Of a DNA stretch of 64,000 bases, positions 16,460 to 25,860 are shown one piece after another (positions within the stretch are counted from its first letter, which is position 1; the number at the start of each line of letters is the position of its first letter). The position numbers and the translations under genes are program-made. Source of the DNA: Kiritimatiellia bacterium (lineage in GTDB: Bacteria > Verrucomicrobiota > Kiritimatiellia > UBA8416 > YA12-FULL-48-11); NCBI GenBank assembly GCA_028716365.1, contig JAQUPZ010000005.1, forward strand, positions 62,001-126,000, written 5' to 3'. The notes under the pieces were generated by a model. The model ran no database searches. It was not told where the DNA came from and saw only the letters and a program-made list of their open reading frames with translations.

Positions 16460-17794
16460 TCAGATGAACCACGGGGCACGTGGTTCACGATGACGCATGC
16501 GGTTGGCTTCTTCGCAGTCAAAACATTCCTTCACAGGATCCCAGCGCAGTTTCTTGCCGAGGCGCAGGCCGATGTTCATTGCCTGGCAGATAGTCTGAGC
16601 TCGATGGGCCGCCTCCGGATGGCAGATAGTCGGACGGCGACTACGAATGGACTCGATCAGGTTACGGACGTGGTCACCTGCGTTTGTCCAGCTGATGCCA
16701 GCGGTATCGCGCAAATTCAGGATGGACTTCGGCTCGGCGGTAACCTCGTTGGTTTCGTCGTCCACCTGAACCCAGCCTTCATCGCCGATGTAACGAATGT
16801 AGCGGTCCTTGAAAGTCTTCCGTGAGTACATGACACATTTGATACCGTCCGCGTAGCGGCAATGGGTCTCGGCCAAGACAGGTGTCTCACTCATAAACTT
16901 TGCCGGATCCGGCCACTCGCAGTGTCCCTCAAATTCCACCGGACCGGTATGGTCGCGGCGCAACGCCCACTGCATCTGGTCGGTGTAATGACAACCCATA
17001 CCGATGATTGGGCCTTCGCCTGTGTCCCAGAAATAATTCCAGCCATTAACACGCGCCGGTACAAACGGTCGCCACTGCACGGGACCGAGCCACGTGTCGT
17101 AATCCCAACCCTCTGGAACCGGCGTTGGTTTACCGTGCGGAATGGTCGGGCCGGTCCAAACCTGTATCTCCACCGTGTGTAAACGGCCGATCTTACCCTG
17201 GCGAACCATCTCGACAGCAAACCGATAAGACGCTGTTGAACGTCGTTGAGTACCACCCTGATATATCGTGCCATAGCGGCGGCAAGCTTCAACCAGTGAT
17301 CGTCCTTCACTGATGGTCATCGAGATGGGCTTCTCGCAATACATATCTTTGCCTGCACGGGCCGCGTATATCGAGGCTGTTGTGTGCCAGCGATCACCGG
17401 TGGCAATGAACACGGCATCAATGTCCTTCTGCGCGAGTAGCTCACGGAAATCCGGATACATGCGGCAATCCTTGTTGTTGTAGTGCTGGTCTATCATCTC
17501 CTTGGCCGATTTCATCCTATCACTTCGACAATCACTGACAGCGGTAAAGATAACGTCGGTTTGTGCAAGGAAGTTCCGCATGACGCCACGTGCACGGCCA
17601 CCAATACCGATATTGGCGAAAGCAATACGGTTACTTGGCGCGACTGCACCGTTTAAACCAAGAACTGCCCCAGGGATGATCATCGGGGCAACAGCTGTCA
17701 TAACTGCCTGGTGTAAGAATTTGCGGCGATTGATTCGCGGCGAATCTTTTTGCCTCATAATACCCGGCATTACTGATGGGATTTTGTTTTGCAT
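16460..17794 (-). CDS. Tat-exported Gfo/Idh/MocA family oxidoreductase
   Basis: This 444-residue protein has a Tat-like signal (INRRKFLHQAV, residues 21-31) after a 20-residue leader. A Rossmann domain follows (FANIGIGGRARG), with the CEKPISMTISEG motif and a C-terminal domain bearing WDYDTWLGPVQWRPF, a signature of the exported subgroup also seen in the 38257 protein. The C terminus ends REPRAPW, and the 38257 protein likewise ends RPLRGPWHY. It is predicted to oxidise a glycoside in the periplasm with bound NAD(P). GGAGG lies 5 nt before the ATG. It is followed by the secreted HEAT-repeat gene 34 bp on, most likely co-transcribed. Confidence 0.87.
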   Translation of the reverse strand: MQNKIPSVMPGIMRQKDSPRINRRKFLHQAVMTAVAPMIIPGAVLGLNGAVAPSNRIAFANIGIGGRARGVMRNFLAQTDVIFTAVSDCRSDRMKSAKEMIDQHYNNKDCRMYPDFRELLAQKDIDAVFIATGDRWHTTASIYAARAGKDMYCEKPISMTISEGRSLVEACRRYGTIYQGGTQRRSTASYRFAVEMVRQGKIGRLHTVEIQVWTGPTIPHGKPTPVPEGWDYDTWLGPVQWRPFVPARVNGWNYFWDTGEGPIIGMGCHYTDQMQWALRRDHTGPVEFEGHCEWPDPAKFMSETPVLAETHCRYADGIKCVMYSRKTFKDRYIRYIGDEGWVQVDDETNEVTAEPKSILNLRDTAGISWTNAGDHVRNLIESIRSRRPTICHPEAAHRAQTICQAMNIGLRLGKKLRWDPVKECFDCEEANRMRHREPRAPWFI

Positions 17795-17885
17795 AAATGC
17801 CTCCAGTGTATTGTTTATCTCTTTATTTTTTCGTACCCATTTTTCGTCAAATTACATCCTTTTGGGGCAATATTCAGACTCTGTC

Positions 17886-17970
17886 GGCTACGCTAAACTG
17901 TAGCCGCCCCGCCTGCGCCATGCCGTAGCTTGTGTGCGAAGACAGGTGTGCCGGGGCGTCTTGAAGACAC
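17886..17970. repeat. GC-rich palindromic intergenic element
   Basis: Nested inverted repeats occupy a 194-bp gap: GGCTAC (17886-17891) with GTAGCC (17900-17905), a CGCCCCG arm paired with CGGGGCG about 48 bp further on, and a GTCTTGAAGAC palindrome. The composition is much more GC-rich than the adjacent T-rich leader of the 17794 gene. It may be a REP-like element or the terminator region of the upstream operon. Confidence 0.5.
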
Positions 17971-17988
17971 GGTGACACAGCACCATTG

Positions 17989-19113
17989 TTACACCGGATG
18001 TTGCTTGATGGTGACTTTCCGGCCTTCACGCGCCGACTGGTAGGTGGCGTCAATTACTTCCATCACCCGGCAGTTATCTTCGGCGGTGACCGGTGGTTTT
18101 TCTCCGGTTTTAATGGCGGTCACGAACTCGCGCGAAAGCTCACGCAGGGCATCGACCCAATTTTCGGGCACCGAGTATTCCACAACATTAGCGCCGAGTA
18201 ATACTGGCGCACCCCAGATTTTCAGTTTCGGTTCCGGCATCAGCGAATAGGAAATACCACCACGTTTGCAGGCAATGATCACATCAAGACGTATCTGATC
18301 GGAGATGGCGTCGGAGGCAATGAGAGCAGTGCTTCCATCGCTAAGCATGTAGTGCGCGACACCATAGTCTTCGAGCGCGAACTCGGGATAGCGGAGCGTC
18401 CGCATATCGGCAAGGACTTCCACGAAGTCAACTCCGAAGAGCCAACGTGTCAAATCGATCGCATGGTCACCGTGTGTCAACCAGCCGCCGCCGGGGGTGA
18501 CAGCTGGATCTGTCCAGACAGAGTGGAAGGTATCTTCCCACTCGCTCCTGCGTATGAGATCTGTGTTGTAGGCGCAGTAGAGATGAAATGGCTTACCAAG
18601 CTCGCCGCTGTCGAGTACCCGCTTGACCAGTTTCCAGGTATACCAGAGGCGGAGATTGAAACCACCCATGAGCAGCACACCGGCATCCTTGCAGGCCCGG
18701 ATCATCTCCAGGCCTTCAGCCGCTGACATCGACATCGGTTTGTCGGAAAGCACATGTTTACCGGCAGCAGCAAGCGCTTTGGCGATCGCACAGCGCTGGC
18801 TGGTACGGTCAGTGATAACCGCGCCCTGAATATCGGAATTGCAGAACTCTTTGAGATTCGTGTAGCCCTTTGCTCCCGTCAGTTCAACGAGCCTCTCCAA
18901 GTGACGCGGATGCTCGTCATAAACGGCCGTAATATCGAGGAAGTCGACATCCTCGAGTACCTGGCAGAAATTGATGGCATGTGGCCAGATATCATATCCG
19001 GCAACACCAAACCGAAACGCACCTTTTTTCTTCGGAGATTTTTTCTTTGGTGCACTCGATGCCCCGATGCGCTCACCAGTTACGCTATTAATTTGATCTG
19101 AATTACTCGACAT
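17989..19113 (-). CDS. Cytoplasmic Gfo/Idh/MocA family oxidoreductase
   Basis: The start at 19113 is supported by GGAGGAGG 9 nt upstream. The protein then begins with a lysine-rich linker (APKKKSPKKKG) and no signal peptide. A Rossmann-type domain follows (GVAGYDIWPHAINF), then SDKPMSMSAAEG, corresponding to the EKP motif with E changed to D, and a typical C-terminal domain (GGGWLTHGDHAIDLTRWLFG). It is an NAD(P)-dependent sugar dehydrogenase-like protein. Its ATG overlaps the last 11 nt of the upstream Gfo gene at 19103, which indicates translational coupling and possibly a two-enzyme pair. The first glycine motif is atypical (GVAGYD), so cofactor binding may differ. Confidence 0.82.
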   Translation of the reverse strand: MSSNSDQINSVTGERIGASSAPKKKSPKKKGAFRFGVAGYDIWPHAINFCQVLEDVDFLDITAVYDEHPRHLERLVELTGAKGYTNLKEFCNSDIQGAVITDRTSQRCAIAKALAAAGKHVLSDKPMSMSAAEGLEMIRACKDAGVLLMGGFNLRLWYTWKLVKRVLDSGELGKPFHLYCAYNTDLIRRSEWEDTFHSVWTDPAVTPGGGWLTHGDHAIDLTRWLFGVDFVEVLADMRTLRYPEFALEDYGVAHYMLSDGSTALIASDAISDQIRLDVIIACKRGGISYSLMPEPKLKIWGAPVLLGANVVEYSVPENWVDALRELSREFVTAIKTGEKPPVTAEDNCRVMEVIDATYQSAREGRKVTIKQHPV

Positions 19114-20176
19114 TGTCTGTTGCCTCCTCCAATTTGACTGACCTTCCACGCTTCACCGAAAGTTCAATCGCCCGTTCCAGCCGGATCGCGGCGATACCGT
19201 CGTCAATTGTTGATCCCGGCGCGCGACCGTCCCGCACGCTCAGCACAAAATCGCGCAGTTCCCCGACGAACCCATGAAGCTCGAGGCTGTTCTGGTCATC
19301 AGTCGGGCGGATATCCTCGGGCTCCCAATAGTAGGTTGGCGAATCGTCCGGGAGAACACCGATAACACGGCGCCAGTTTTCGACAAAGACACGCCCTCCC
19401 ACCCCAGTAACGGCAACACGCTCACTCTGGTTGATGTGCGCGCCTTCAAGGCAGTTGGTATTAACCAAACCGACTCCGTCGTTGGCAAAGCGGAGGACAA
19501 TTGCGTATCCATCGAGCCCGAATCCCCGGCTCACGCGTTCGGCATAGACTGATTTGATATCACCCATGAAGAATCGTGGAAGATCGAGGTGGTGCGTCGA
19601 GAAGCCATTCAGGAAACGGTAGACATCAATCGGGTATTGTCCATAGGTATAGCGTGATTCCCAAACCGACGGTTTTCCGAAAGCCGGCTTTTCCATAAAG
19701 GCTTTTGCGCGCTGATAGGCGTACGAAAAGCGTTTCATGTAGCCTACAGCCAGAAACTTGCCTGCTTTTCGGGCGGCCTTGGCCATCGCTTCCGCTTCGG
19801 CGATCGATTCAGCGGGTGGTTTTTCGACCCAAACGTGTGTGCCCATCTCCAGACAGTCGATCGCGGTTTGCGCCTGGCGCTTGGGGTGGATACAAACGAT
19901 CACCGCGTCGGGCCGCTCGGCTTCGATCATCTTCCGGTGATCGGTATAGACCGCATCAACATGGTGAAATGACGCAACCCGTTCGGCGAGATCCCGCTTA
20001 TGATCGGCCAGCGCCACCAGTTTCGCTAACAGCGGTGGCAGGGATCGCCCTTCCTGGGTGAGCACAAGCGAGGGCAAGCCAACCGGCGAACCCCCAAATG
20101 CTGAACGCAGACTCGTGTAAAGGCTCATCCGTGCATGTTCACCGCATCCAACAAATGCAACGCGTAATGGTTCCAT
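19103..20176 (-). CDS. Cytoplasmic Gfo/Idh/MocA family oxidoreductase
   Basis: This 357-residue protein has no signal. AFVGCGEHARMSLY gives the N-terminal nucleotide fold and WVEKPPAESIAEAEAM the EKP motif. FSTHHLDLPRFFMGD in the C-terminal domain carries the histidine position used in this family. It resembles inositol- or glucose-type dehydrogenases acting on free sugars in the cytoplasm. AAGGAG precedes the ATG by 8 nt. It is the first gene of a two-gene unit with the overlapping gene at 17989. The 144-bp gap to the convergently placed end of the AraC gene shows nothing notable beyond AT-rich sequence. Confidence 0.85.
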   Translation of the reverse strand: MEPLRVAFVGCGEHARMSLYTSLRSAFGGSPVGLPSLVLTQEGRSLPPLLAKLVALADHKRDLAERVASFHHVDAVYTDHRKMIEAERPDAVIVCIHPKRQAQTAIDCLEMGTHVWVEKPPAESIAEAEAMAKAARKAGKFLAVGYMKRFSYAYQRAKAFMEKPAFGKPSVWESRYTYGQYPIDVYRFLNGFSTHHLDLPRFFMGDIKSVYAERVSRGFGLDGYAIVLRFANDGVGLVNTNCLEGAHINQSERVAVTGVGGRVFVENWRRVIGVLPDDSPTYYWEPEDIRPTDDQNSLELHGFVGELRDFVLSVRDGRAPGSTIDDGIAAIRLERAIELSVKRGRSVKLEEATDNVE

Positions 20177-20320
20177 TGCACATCTCCTTGGCTGGTTAGG
20201 TTATAAGAAATTGCTTTTTGAAAAGAACAATTTGACGTACCGACTTCATCGCTCTTATTCCAATTTAACTATAATGCAGGATTATTAACCAGGCTTAAAA
20301 AATCAGCTACTGGCAGGAAG

Positions 20321-21355
20321 CTATATTCTTGTGCTGGTGTGCTGCCGACGGTATTGGGTCGGCGGAAGACCTGTTGTCTGGCGGAAAACATGATTGAAGT
20401 GGCTCAGATTACCGAATCCCACTTGAAATGCCGTTTCACTGATCCTTAAACGCGAGTTTGTCAGATAGTACTTCGCCCAATTGACACGAATCATGTTTAA
20501 ATAAGCGGTAAAACTCATTCCAATCTGTGCCTTGAAAACATGCGCCAACCTGGATACGCTCAAACCGGCTTCCTTCGCCACAATCGGCAAGGTCATCGGT
20601 TCCGCATAATGGGCCTCCATAAAATCCAGCGCTTTACAAAGCGGATGATGGAGCACAGCAGTCTTTAAAGTCTGCAATCTCCGGGTATCGATCAACTCAA
20701 CCACCATTCGAATTAAATCTATGATGGCCGCTACTCGCCGCTTTTCAATAACCGGGACGTTGAAATAGGCCTGACGCGCTTTTGCCAAATCAACCCCCAT
20801 GCTGGTCAATCGTTTTTGAATTCTCTTGAAATGCTTCTTTGTCGGCTTTTGATAAAACAGTTGCCCGGTACACAACAAACCGACAACATTGGTGTTGATT
20901 ACAATTGGAATCGTAATGTCAATCAGTCCCAAATGGCAGCACCGAGATACACATTTCTTCTTTTCTATGCAATACGCAGCTGCCTTTCTATCATCACGTT
21001 CACACGCCAGATGCCCCAAGTGCGTATTATTAACCAATGCGCAAAAAGGAGTAAAAAAACGCTGGGCCTGGAGTTTTTCAGAAGACCGCAGACGTAAGTC
21101 CATAAAATCAAACACCAGCCCGGTCAGCAGATAAAGGTCTTTCTGGAACGACTTTAAAATACTGAACTGTTCAATCGTATGAAAGAAAGCCGGATATTCC
21201 CTGTCAAATTCAGGTTTTATTTCATCTGTTGATTTTTCACCCGTACGTTGCAACAGCCGATTAGTCTTCATATCGAAACGACTGATATGTTTCTTCCACG
21301 TATGTTTTTGAGCTGGCATATTAGAGCCTATATCAAACACCTTGTAACTTATCAT
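20321..21355 (-). CDS. AraC family regulator with PocR-type sensor domain
   Basis: The N-terminal half (about residues 50-190) resembles the PocR ligand-binding domain: FDFMDLRLRSSEKL, a cysteine-rich segment CIEKKKCVSRCCHLGL, and IPIVINTNVVGLLCTGQLF. The last 100 residues hold the two AraC helix-turn-helix motifs (SVSRLAHVFKAQIGMSFTAYL and ISETAFQVGFGNLSHFNHVFRQ). PocR domains sense small hydrocarbon-type ligands, and in these lineages often regulate sugar or propanediol genes. The ATG at 21355 is preferred over a TTG three codons earlier, without a strong ribosome-binding site. It is flanked by sugar dehydrogenase and dipeptidase genes. A decayed paralogue tail is at 14317. Confidence 0.85.
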   Translation of the reverse strand: MISYKVFDIGSNMPAQKHTWKKHISRFDMKTNRLLQRTGEKSTDEIKPEFDREYPAFFHTIEQFSILKSFQKDLYLLTGLVFDFMDLRLRSSEKLQAQRFFTPFCALVNNTHLGHLACERDDRKAAAYCIEKKKCVSRCCHLGLIDITIPIVINTNVVGLLCTGQLFYQKPTKKHFKRIQKRLTSMGVDLAKARQAYFNVPVIEKRRVAAIIDLIRMVVELIDTRRLQTLKTAVLHHPLCKALDFMEAHYAEPMTLPIVAKEAGLSVSRLAHVFKAQIGMSFTAYLNMIRVNWAKYYLTNSRLRISETAFQVGFGNLSHFNHVFRQTTGLPPTQYRRQHTSTRI

Positions 21356-21455
21356 TATTACCAAAAAACAGCCTTAAAAAGCATAAAACTTTTCCTGTTA
21401 ATTGGAACATGACTTTCGCTTCTTTTCCGTGCTTTTCCAGATGATCCTGTGGCAC

Positions 21456-22874
21456 TTACATCAGTGTGCCCCACGGTTGCTTCGAGAGAATCTGCCGTGT
21501 ATAGCGCAGGTAATTGCCACCGATGATCTTCCGGATGTCATTATCTGGTATTCCCCGGCATACTAAGCCCACAGTGAAATAGGGCCAATTGGTCCAGTCG
21601 AGCGATCTTGGCGGCCAAGTAGGGAAATAAGCGCGATCGGTACCGATCCCCACGTGATCAATACCCGCTACTGAGATCGCATGCTCGACATGCCGAAAAA
21701 ATGTAGAAAACAATTCCGGGCCAGGGCCGATCACGCAATCAATACTGTAGAAAGCAATAAGGCCGTCCTTCGCCGCAACGGTGCGCATAAGCTCATCCGC
21801 GGCGTTGCGACTACCCGTACATGCCGGCTTCGCCACACCCTGGGCGTAGGCTTGTTGTAACACGCGTTTGAGATATTCCGTATTCGACGCATCGTCATAT
21901 ACCGACTTGCAGGCGGTGTGGCTGATCAGCACTGGTTCACTCGACGCGGCCACGACATCCATCGCCGACCGATGGCCGCAATGTGCCACGTCTACCATAA
22001 CACCCAGTTCATTCATCCGCTTTACAACCTTTGCCCCCATTGGTGTCAAACCCGTGTCGTCGCCTTGTAGCCATGAACAACAAAGAGCATTCTTCTGAAT
22101 GTAGGTTAACTGACTCATCCGCACGCCGAGCGCGTAGAAGAGATCAAGCCGGGTCAGTGGGTCCGCGGCTTCGGCAAAACAGCCAACACCCGCGAGAGCC
22201 AGTACTATGCATGGCTTCCCCTCGCGTCGCCCTCGCTCGATATCATCATACCCACCGACCTTAATGAGGTCTTTCCGTCGGTCATACACAAAGTTACTGC
22301 GGGCGAGATGTTCGAGGGCCGTCTCCAACGTATTCTCATTGGGATGCGCCACATCCTCCAAACCCATGTGTACACCGGTAATATCCCAAAGCGCACGCGA
22401 CGTCTCGATCCACTGGGGATCAAATGCCGACTCGAACGTCTTCCACTTCCACTGGGCTGTCTTCATGCGTTCGGCCTGTTCGGCGGGAGAAAGCTTCTGC
22501 GCCTGCAGTTCCTTCCGGATGCGTACCATATCAGCCAGGTAACGATCTGCCCGAAAGCCCATCGGACTGTTGGCAGCAATACCGCCTTGCACATCGGCCA
22601 CGTAACTATCGTAGTGAAGTCCCAGCCCATGATCGAGTTGCGCCTGCGATGGCTTCAACTCATCGAGGATAGCTTGATGACCCGCCTGAATTCGATCCAA
22701 TGTCTTCTTATCCAGCTTATACTTATTCGCCCTCTCCATAGGATGAATACTTATGGTTGTCTTCGTCCCAGATTCTGCCCCAAACGCAAACTTTGGCGAG
22801 AAAACAGCGGCTGATGCCGCCGCACCGATATGCTGGATAAATTGTCGACGGGATTGCGCTTTGTATGTGTTCAT
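21456..22874 (-). CDS. Tat-exported M19 (renal-type) dipeptidase
   Basis: This 472-residue protein has a Tat signal (QSRRQFIQHIG, residues 7-17). The membrane-dipeptidase family is recognised by the N-terminal His-x-Asp region (LHYDSYVAD), GVRMSQLTYIQKNALCCSW, VMVDVAHCGHRSAMDV with the zinc histidines, VLISHTACKSVYDD, and VGIGTDRAYF near the end. It hydrolyses dipeptides, with binuclear zinc at the barrel mouth, here in the periplasm. In the lineage these genes often sit with sugar operons, possibly serving degradation of peptidoglycan or glycopeptide. No strong ribosome-binding site is visible. It is divergent from the 23048 glycosidase. Confidence 0.85.
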   Translation of the reverse strand: MNTYKAQSRRQFIQHIGAAASAAVFSPKFAFGAESGTKTTISIHPMERANKYKLDKKTLDRIQAGHQAILDELKPSQAQLDHGLGLHYDSYVADVQGGIAANSPMGFRADRYLADMVRIRKELQAQKLSPAEQAERMKTAQWKWKTFESAFDPQWIETSRALWDITGVHMGLEDVAHPNENTLETALEHLARSNFVYDRRKDLIKVGGYDDIERGRREGKPCIVLALAGVGCFAEAADPLTRLDLFYALGVRMSQLTYIQKNALCCSWLQGDDTGLTPMGAKVVKRMNELGVMVDVAHCGHRSAMDVVAASSEPVLISHTACKSVYDDASNTEYLKRVLQQAYAQGVAKPACTGSRNAADELMRTVAAKDGLIAFYSIDCVIGPGPELFSTFFRHVEHAISVAGIDHVGIGTDRAYFPTWPPRSLDWTNWPYFTVGLVCRGIPDNDIRKIIGGNYLRYTRQILSKQPWGTLM

Positions 22875-22930
22875 ATTTTTGGCATGGGCGGAAACTATAA
22901 CCGATTTTATCCTGTTTCGCCATAATGAAA

Positions 22931-22943
22931 TGTTTCAGAAACA
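22931..22943. promoter_or_regulatory. Perfect palindrome in a divergent intergenic region
   Basis: TGTTTCAGAAACA is symmetrical around one base and lies midway between the divergent dipeptidase and glycosidase genes. It is a possible operator for a shared regulator; the neighbouring AraC protein is a candidate by position only. Confidence 0.3.
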
Positions 22944-23047
22944 GACATCCTTGATTTTCACAATCACTTCTACTAGAAATCAGTAACTCAGATAATTGAA
23001 GATTTGATTGATAATGTATTCCGTTTTTATCAAGCGGAGGTTGCATA

Positions 23048-25840
23048 ATGATATTTATGAGCATTCAACACAGATTCCGTTTCCTCGTGGTAGTACTGGG
23101 AATTATCACGCTTTTTTCTCACAGTACCACGACTCATGCCGAAACCATCTGGATTCGCGCCGATGATACAACGTCCCTTACAGGACCTATCGAGTTAGGC
23201 CAGAAAACGGGTATAGTTGAAGAAGGCGCGCTTGGCGATTTCCTGGTTCCGACCATCTGCGTCAGCAGCGAAAAGATCACAGGTGGATATGCCGAATACC
23301 AGGTAAAGATCCCACGTACTGCAACCTATTACGTCTGGGCGCGGTTACGTTATCCCAGCGGACAGGATGAATCGTTTGCCATTATCCCTGATAACGAGAA
23401 GGCTACGACTAATATCAATCGGTGTCTTGGGAAAAGTGGAATCGGTGTTGATAAATGGCATTGGGACAGTCAGGGGACTGGCATAAAGTGTGCGCCAGGC
23501 AAGGGCCGATTGAGTTTGTCTTTAAAAGAAGGCGATTTGCACTTTCGGATCTATGCACGCGAGGCCGGTGAGTCGGTATTTCGTCCCGGGCGATGGACGA
23601 TGGCACGGCCGATTTTCATGCCCCGGCTTAATCTTATTTGCCTGACCACCGATGCGGCGTATGTACCAACCGATACCGATGCATGCGAAGCACTGGGAGT
23701 CAAAGAAACACCTGTAAGGTGGAAAGATTATCGGGTCAAATCGATGATACTTCCAAAGGTTTCAACTCAGCAATGGCAGAAAACAGGTAAACGTCCGATT
23801 CCCGATTGGATGCGATGCCCGCGCTTTTATACCAAGGATTCATGGCGTTCAGAATTGGAGACCCGCAAACCTGGTGACATTGCCTTCATGGTTCGCCAGA
23901 TCGCCGCTAACGAAGGGTCTGCTTTTCGTTTGGGTGGTTATTGGGGTGGTATCGCTTTTTTCCAAAGTAAAGTTACGCCACATGCTCCTGGACTTGGAAA
24001 AATCGATTATCTCCGTGAAGCAGTCGATGAAGGTGACAAACTCGGTGTGAAGATAATACTATATATCAACCCAAATGCCTTGTTTACTGATCATCCTCTG
24101 GTCCACGAAGTAGCAGTACGACGCGCCAACGGCGAAGAATCGCCCCTATTGTCATATGGAATTCCAGAGACAAGATATGTGTGTATCAATCATCCAAGAT
24201 ATCGCGACTTTCTTGTCCAGTTACTGACCGAAGCCTTCACACTTTACAACCTAGCCGGTCTGTATGTTGATGGCCTTACGCCCCATCGCTGCTGTTGTCA
24301 ATACTGTCGAGAGAAATACCAGAAGATATGGAATACACCAATGCCGACAGAAAAAGTTGATAACGGTACAGATTTTTGTGTGCTCTGGGAAATGGTCAAT
24401 CGACCGATAATTGTAGGTAATCCGGAAGATCCAGACTCACAACGTTATACCGAATTTCTTAACCGCAGTCTGACGGAGGTTACCCAGCTCATTAACGAAA
24501 CCGTAAAACAACGCAAGCCTGAGGCGGTAATAATCTTTCATTCGTGGCCCAAACCAGACACGATCAGGTTCTATGACGGTACACTCACAGAAATATACGT
24601 TAATAAACCATGGAGCCACAAATTATGGAAATTCGGTGAATTGGCCAATTATTCCAATATTTTCCCCGTTCCAGTGTTATTCAACATCTATCTGCACGAC
24701 CATGGTACGGCGGCAGAAGCACGTACCAAGATGTTCCAGGGGTTGGCTAACGGCTGTTATCCCAACTGCTGGAACGAATTGAGTATGAAGCCTGTGTTTC
24801 GTTTCATGCGGGAGAACGCCGAAGTTTTCGATTTTGCCCTGACTGACCCGACACGATTTCTCGCCTTGCCACGTGCAATTCATGACGATTCAGTTCACAG
24901 TCAAATCAAGTCTCAATACAAACAGGCAAAACCGTCGGGAGATCGCTTCCTGGCACCATACGTGGGTTTCTATTCGGCCGTGGCACGACAGGGTTTTCCT
25001 GTTGTGACTCTGCAACGAAGTAATTTCCACAGGCAACTGGCCGGGTTTAAAGTCCTCTGTCTCGCCAACGAGGCAAGTCTTTCTGATGAGCAAATCGAAA
25101 GCATCAGGAAGTTCGTGAAAGACGGCGGCGGGTTGATTGCAACCCATGAAACTTCGCTTTATGATGAGAAAGGACGTCGCCGTGAAGATTTCGGGTTGGC
25201 CGACGTTTTCGGCGTACATTACAAGGACATGCTTGCATCTGCCCCTCGCGAAATTTGCAGCCCGAGCACCCATCCGGTAACACAAGGGTTTAGCCCTACG
25301 TCTTCTTTGCCGTATACCGAACCTCATGTGGTCATTGAGCTTGATAAAGCAGAATCACTGGCAACGCTGACAACACTTAACACCACAACCAATAACACCC
25401 CGGCAATTGTTGTAAACAATTTTGGAGCGGGTCGTATTGTATATATACCCGGCCGGCTTGATGCAGTCCAATGTGGAAAACCCATTCCAACAATCGAATG
25501 TCTCATGGCAAATGCCGTACATTGGGTCACCCGGGAAAATGTACCTGTAGGAATCGAAGCCAGCGCCCCGGTAACAGCCACATTATTCGATCAACCCCGG
25601 CGCCGAATCCTGCACCTGGTAAACCTGAACGGCGATTCCCTCTATCGCTCCGATCGAGTCGAACCAATAGGACAACTCAAGCTTCGACTGCAGATACCGG
25701 ACGGATTCTGCGTCAAGCAATTGCGCCAACTATGGAAGAAACAAGACGTACCGTTCCAGACAAATGGCAATTGCATCTCGTTTGCGTTAAAGCAACTGGA
25801 AGAATATGAAGTTTTTTCAGCAGAGCTGGAGGCACGGTAA
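23048..25840 (+). CDS. Secreted multidomain glycosidase-like protein (GHL6-like)
   Basis: This 930-residue protein has a Sec signal peptide (FRFLVVVLGIITLFSHSTTTHA). Residues 30-190 form a jelly-roll-like carbohydrate-binding segment (YAEYQVKIPRTATYYVWARL). Residues about 270-620 form a TIM barrel with KIILYINPN, GLYVDGLTPHRCCCQYCREKY and NEL near a possible catalytic acid, a pattern seen in the GHL6 group. Residues 660-800 resemble the glutamine-amidotransferase-like domain of GH42 enzymes (FKVLCLANEASLSDEQIESI, GGGLIATHETSLYDE). A beta domain closes the protein. GGAGG lies 7 nt before the ATG. It probably cleaves an imported or periplasmic oligosaccharide; the substrate is unknown. It ends 20 bp from a convergent exported isomerase gene. 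Confidence 0.68.
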   Translation: MIFMSIQHRFRFLVVVLGIITLFSHSTTTHAETIWIRADDTTSLTGPIELGQKTGIVEEGALGDFLVPTICVSSEKITGGYAEYQVKIPRTATYYVWARLRYPSGQDESFAIIPDNEKATTNINRCLGKSGIGVDKWHWDSQGTGIKCAPGKGRLSLSLKEGDLHFRIYAREAGESVFRPGRWTMARPIFMPRLNLICLTTDAAYVPTDTDACEALGVKETPVRWKDYRVKSMILPKVSTQQWQKTGKRPIPDWMRCPRFYTKDSWRSELETRKPGDIAFMVRQIAANEGSAFRLGGYWGGIAFFQSKVTPHAPGLGKIDYLREAVDEGDKLGVKIILYINPNALFTDHPLVHEVAVRRANGEESPLLSYGIPETRYVCINHPRYRDFLVQLLTEAFTLYNLAGLYVDGLTPHRCCCQYCREKYQKIWNTPMPTEKVDNGTDFCVLWEMVNRPIIVGNPEDPDSQRYTEFLNRSLTEVTQLINETVKQRKPEAVIIFHSWPKPDTIRFYDGTLTEIYVNKPWSHKLWKFGELANYSNIFPVPVLFNIYLHDHGTAAEARTKMFQGLANGCYPNCWNELSMKPVFRFMRENAEVFDFALTDPTRFLALPRAIHDDSVHSQIKSQYKQAKPSGDRFLAPYVGFYSAVARQGFPVVTLQRSNFHRQLAGFKVLCLANEASLSDEQIESIRKFVKDGGGLIATHETSLYDEKGRRREDFGLADVFGVHYKDMLASAPREICSPSTHPVTQGFSPTSSLPYTEPHVVIELDKAESLATLTTLNTTTNNTPAIVVNNFGAGRIVYIPGRLDAVQCGKPIPTIECLMANAVHWVTRENVPVGIEASAPVTATLFDQPRRRILHLVNLNGDSLYRSDRVEPIGQLKLRLQIPDGFCVKQLRQLWKKQDVPFQTNGNCISFALKQLEEYEVFSAELEAR

Positions 25841-25860
25841 CAAAACTCCAAACCCTACGG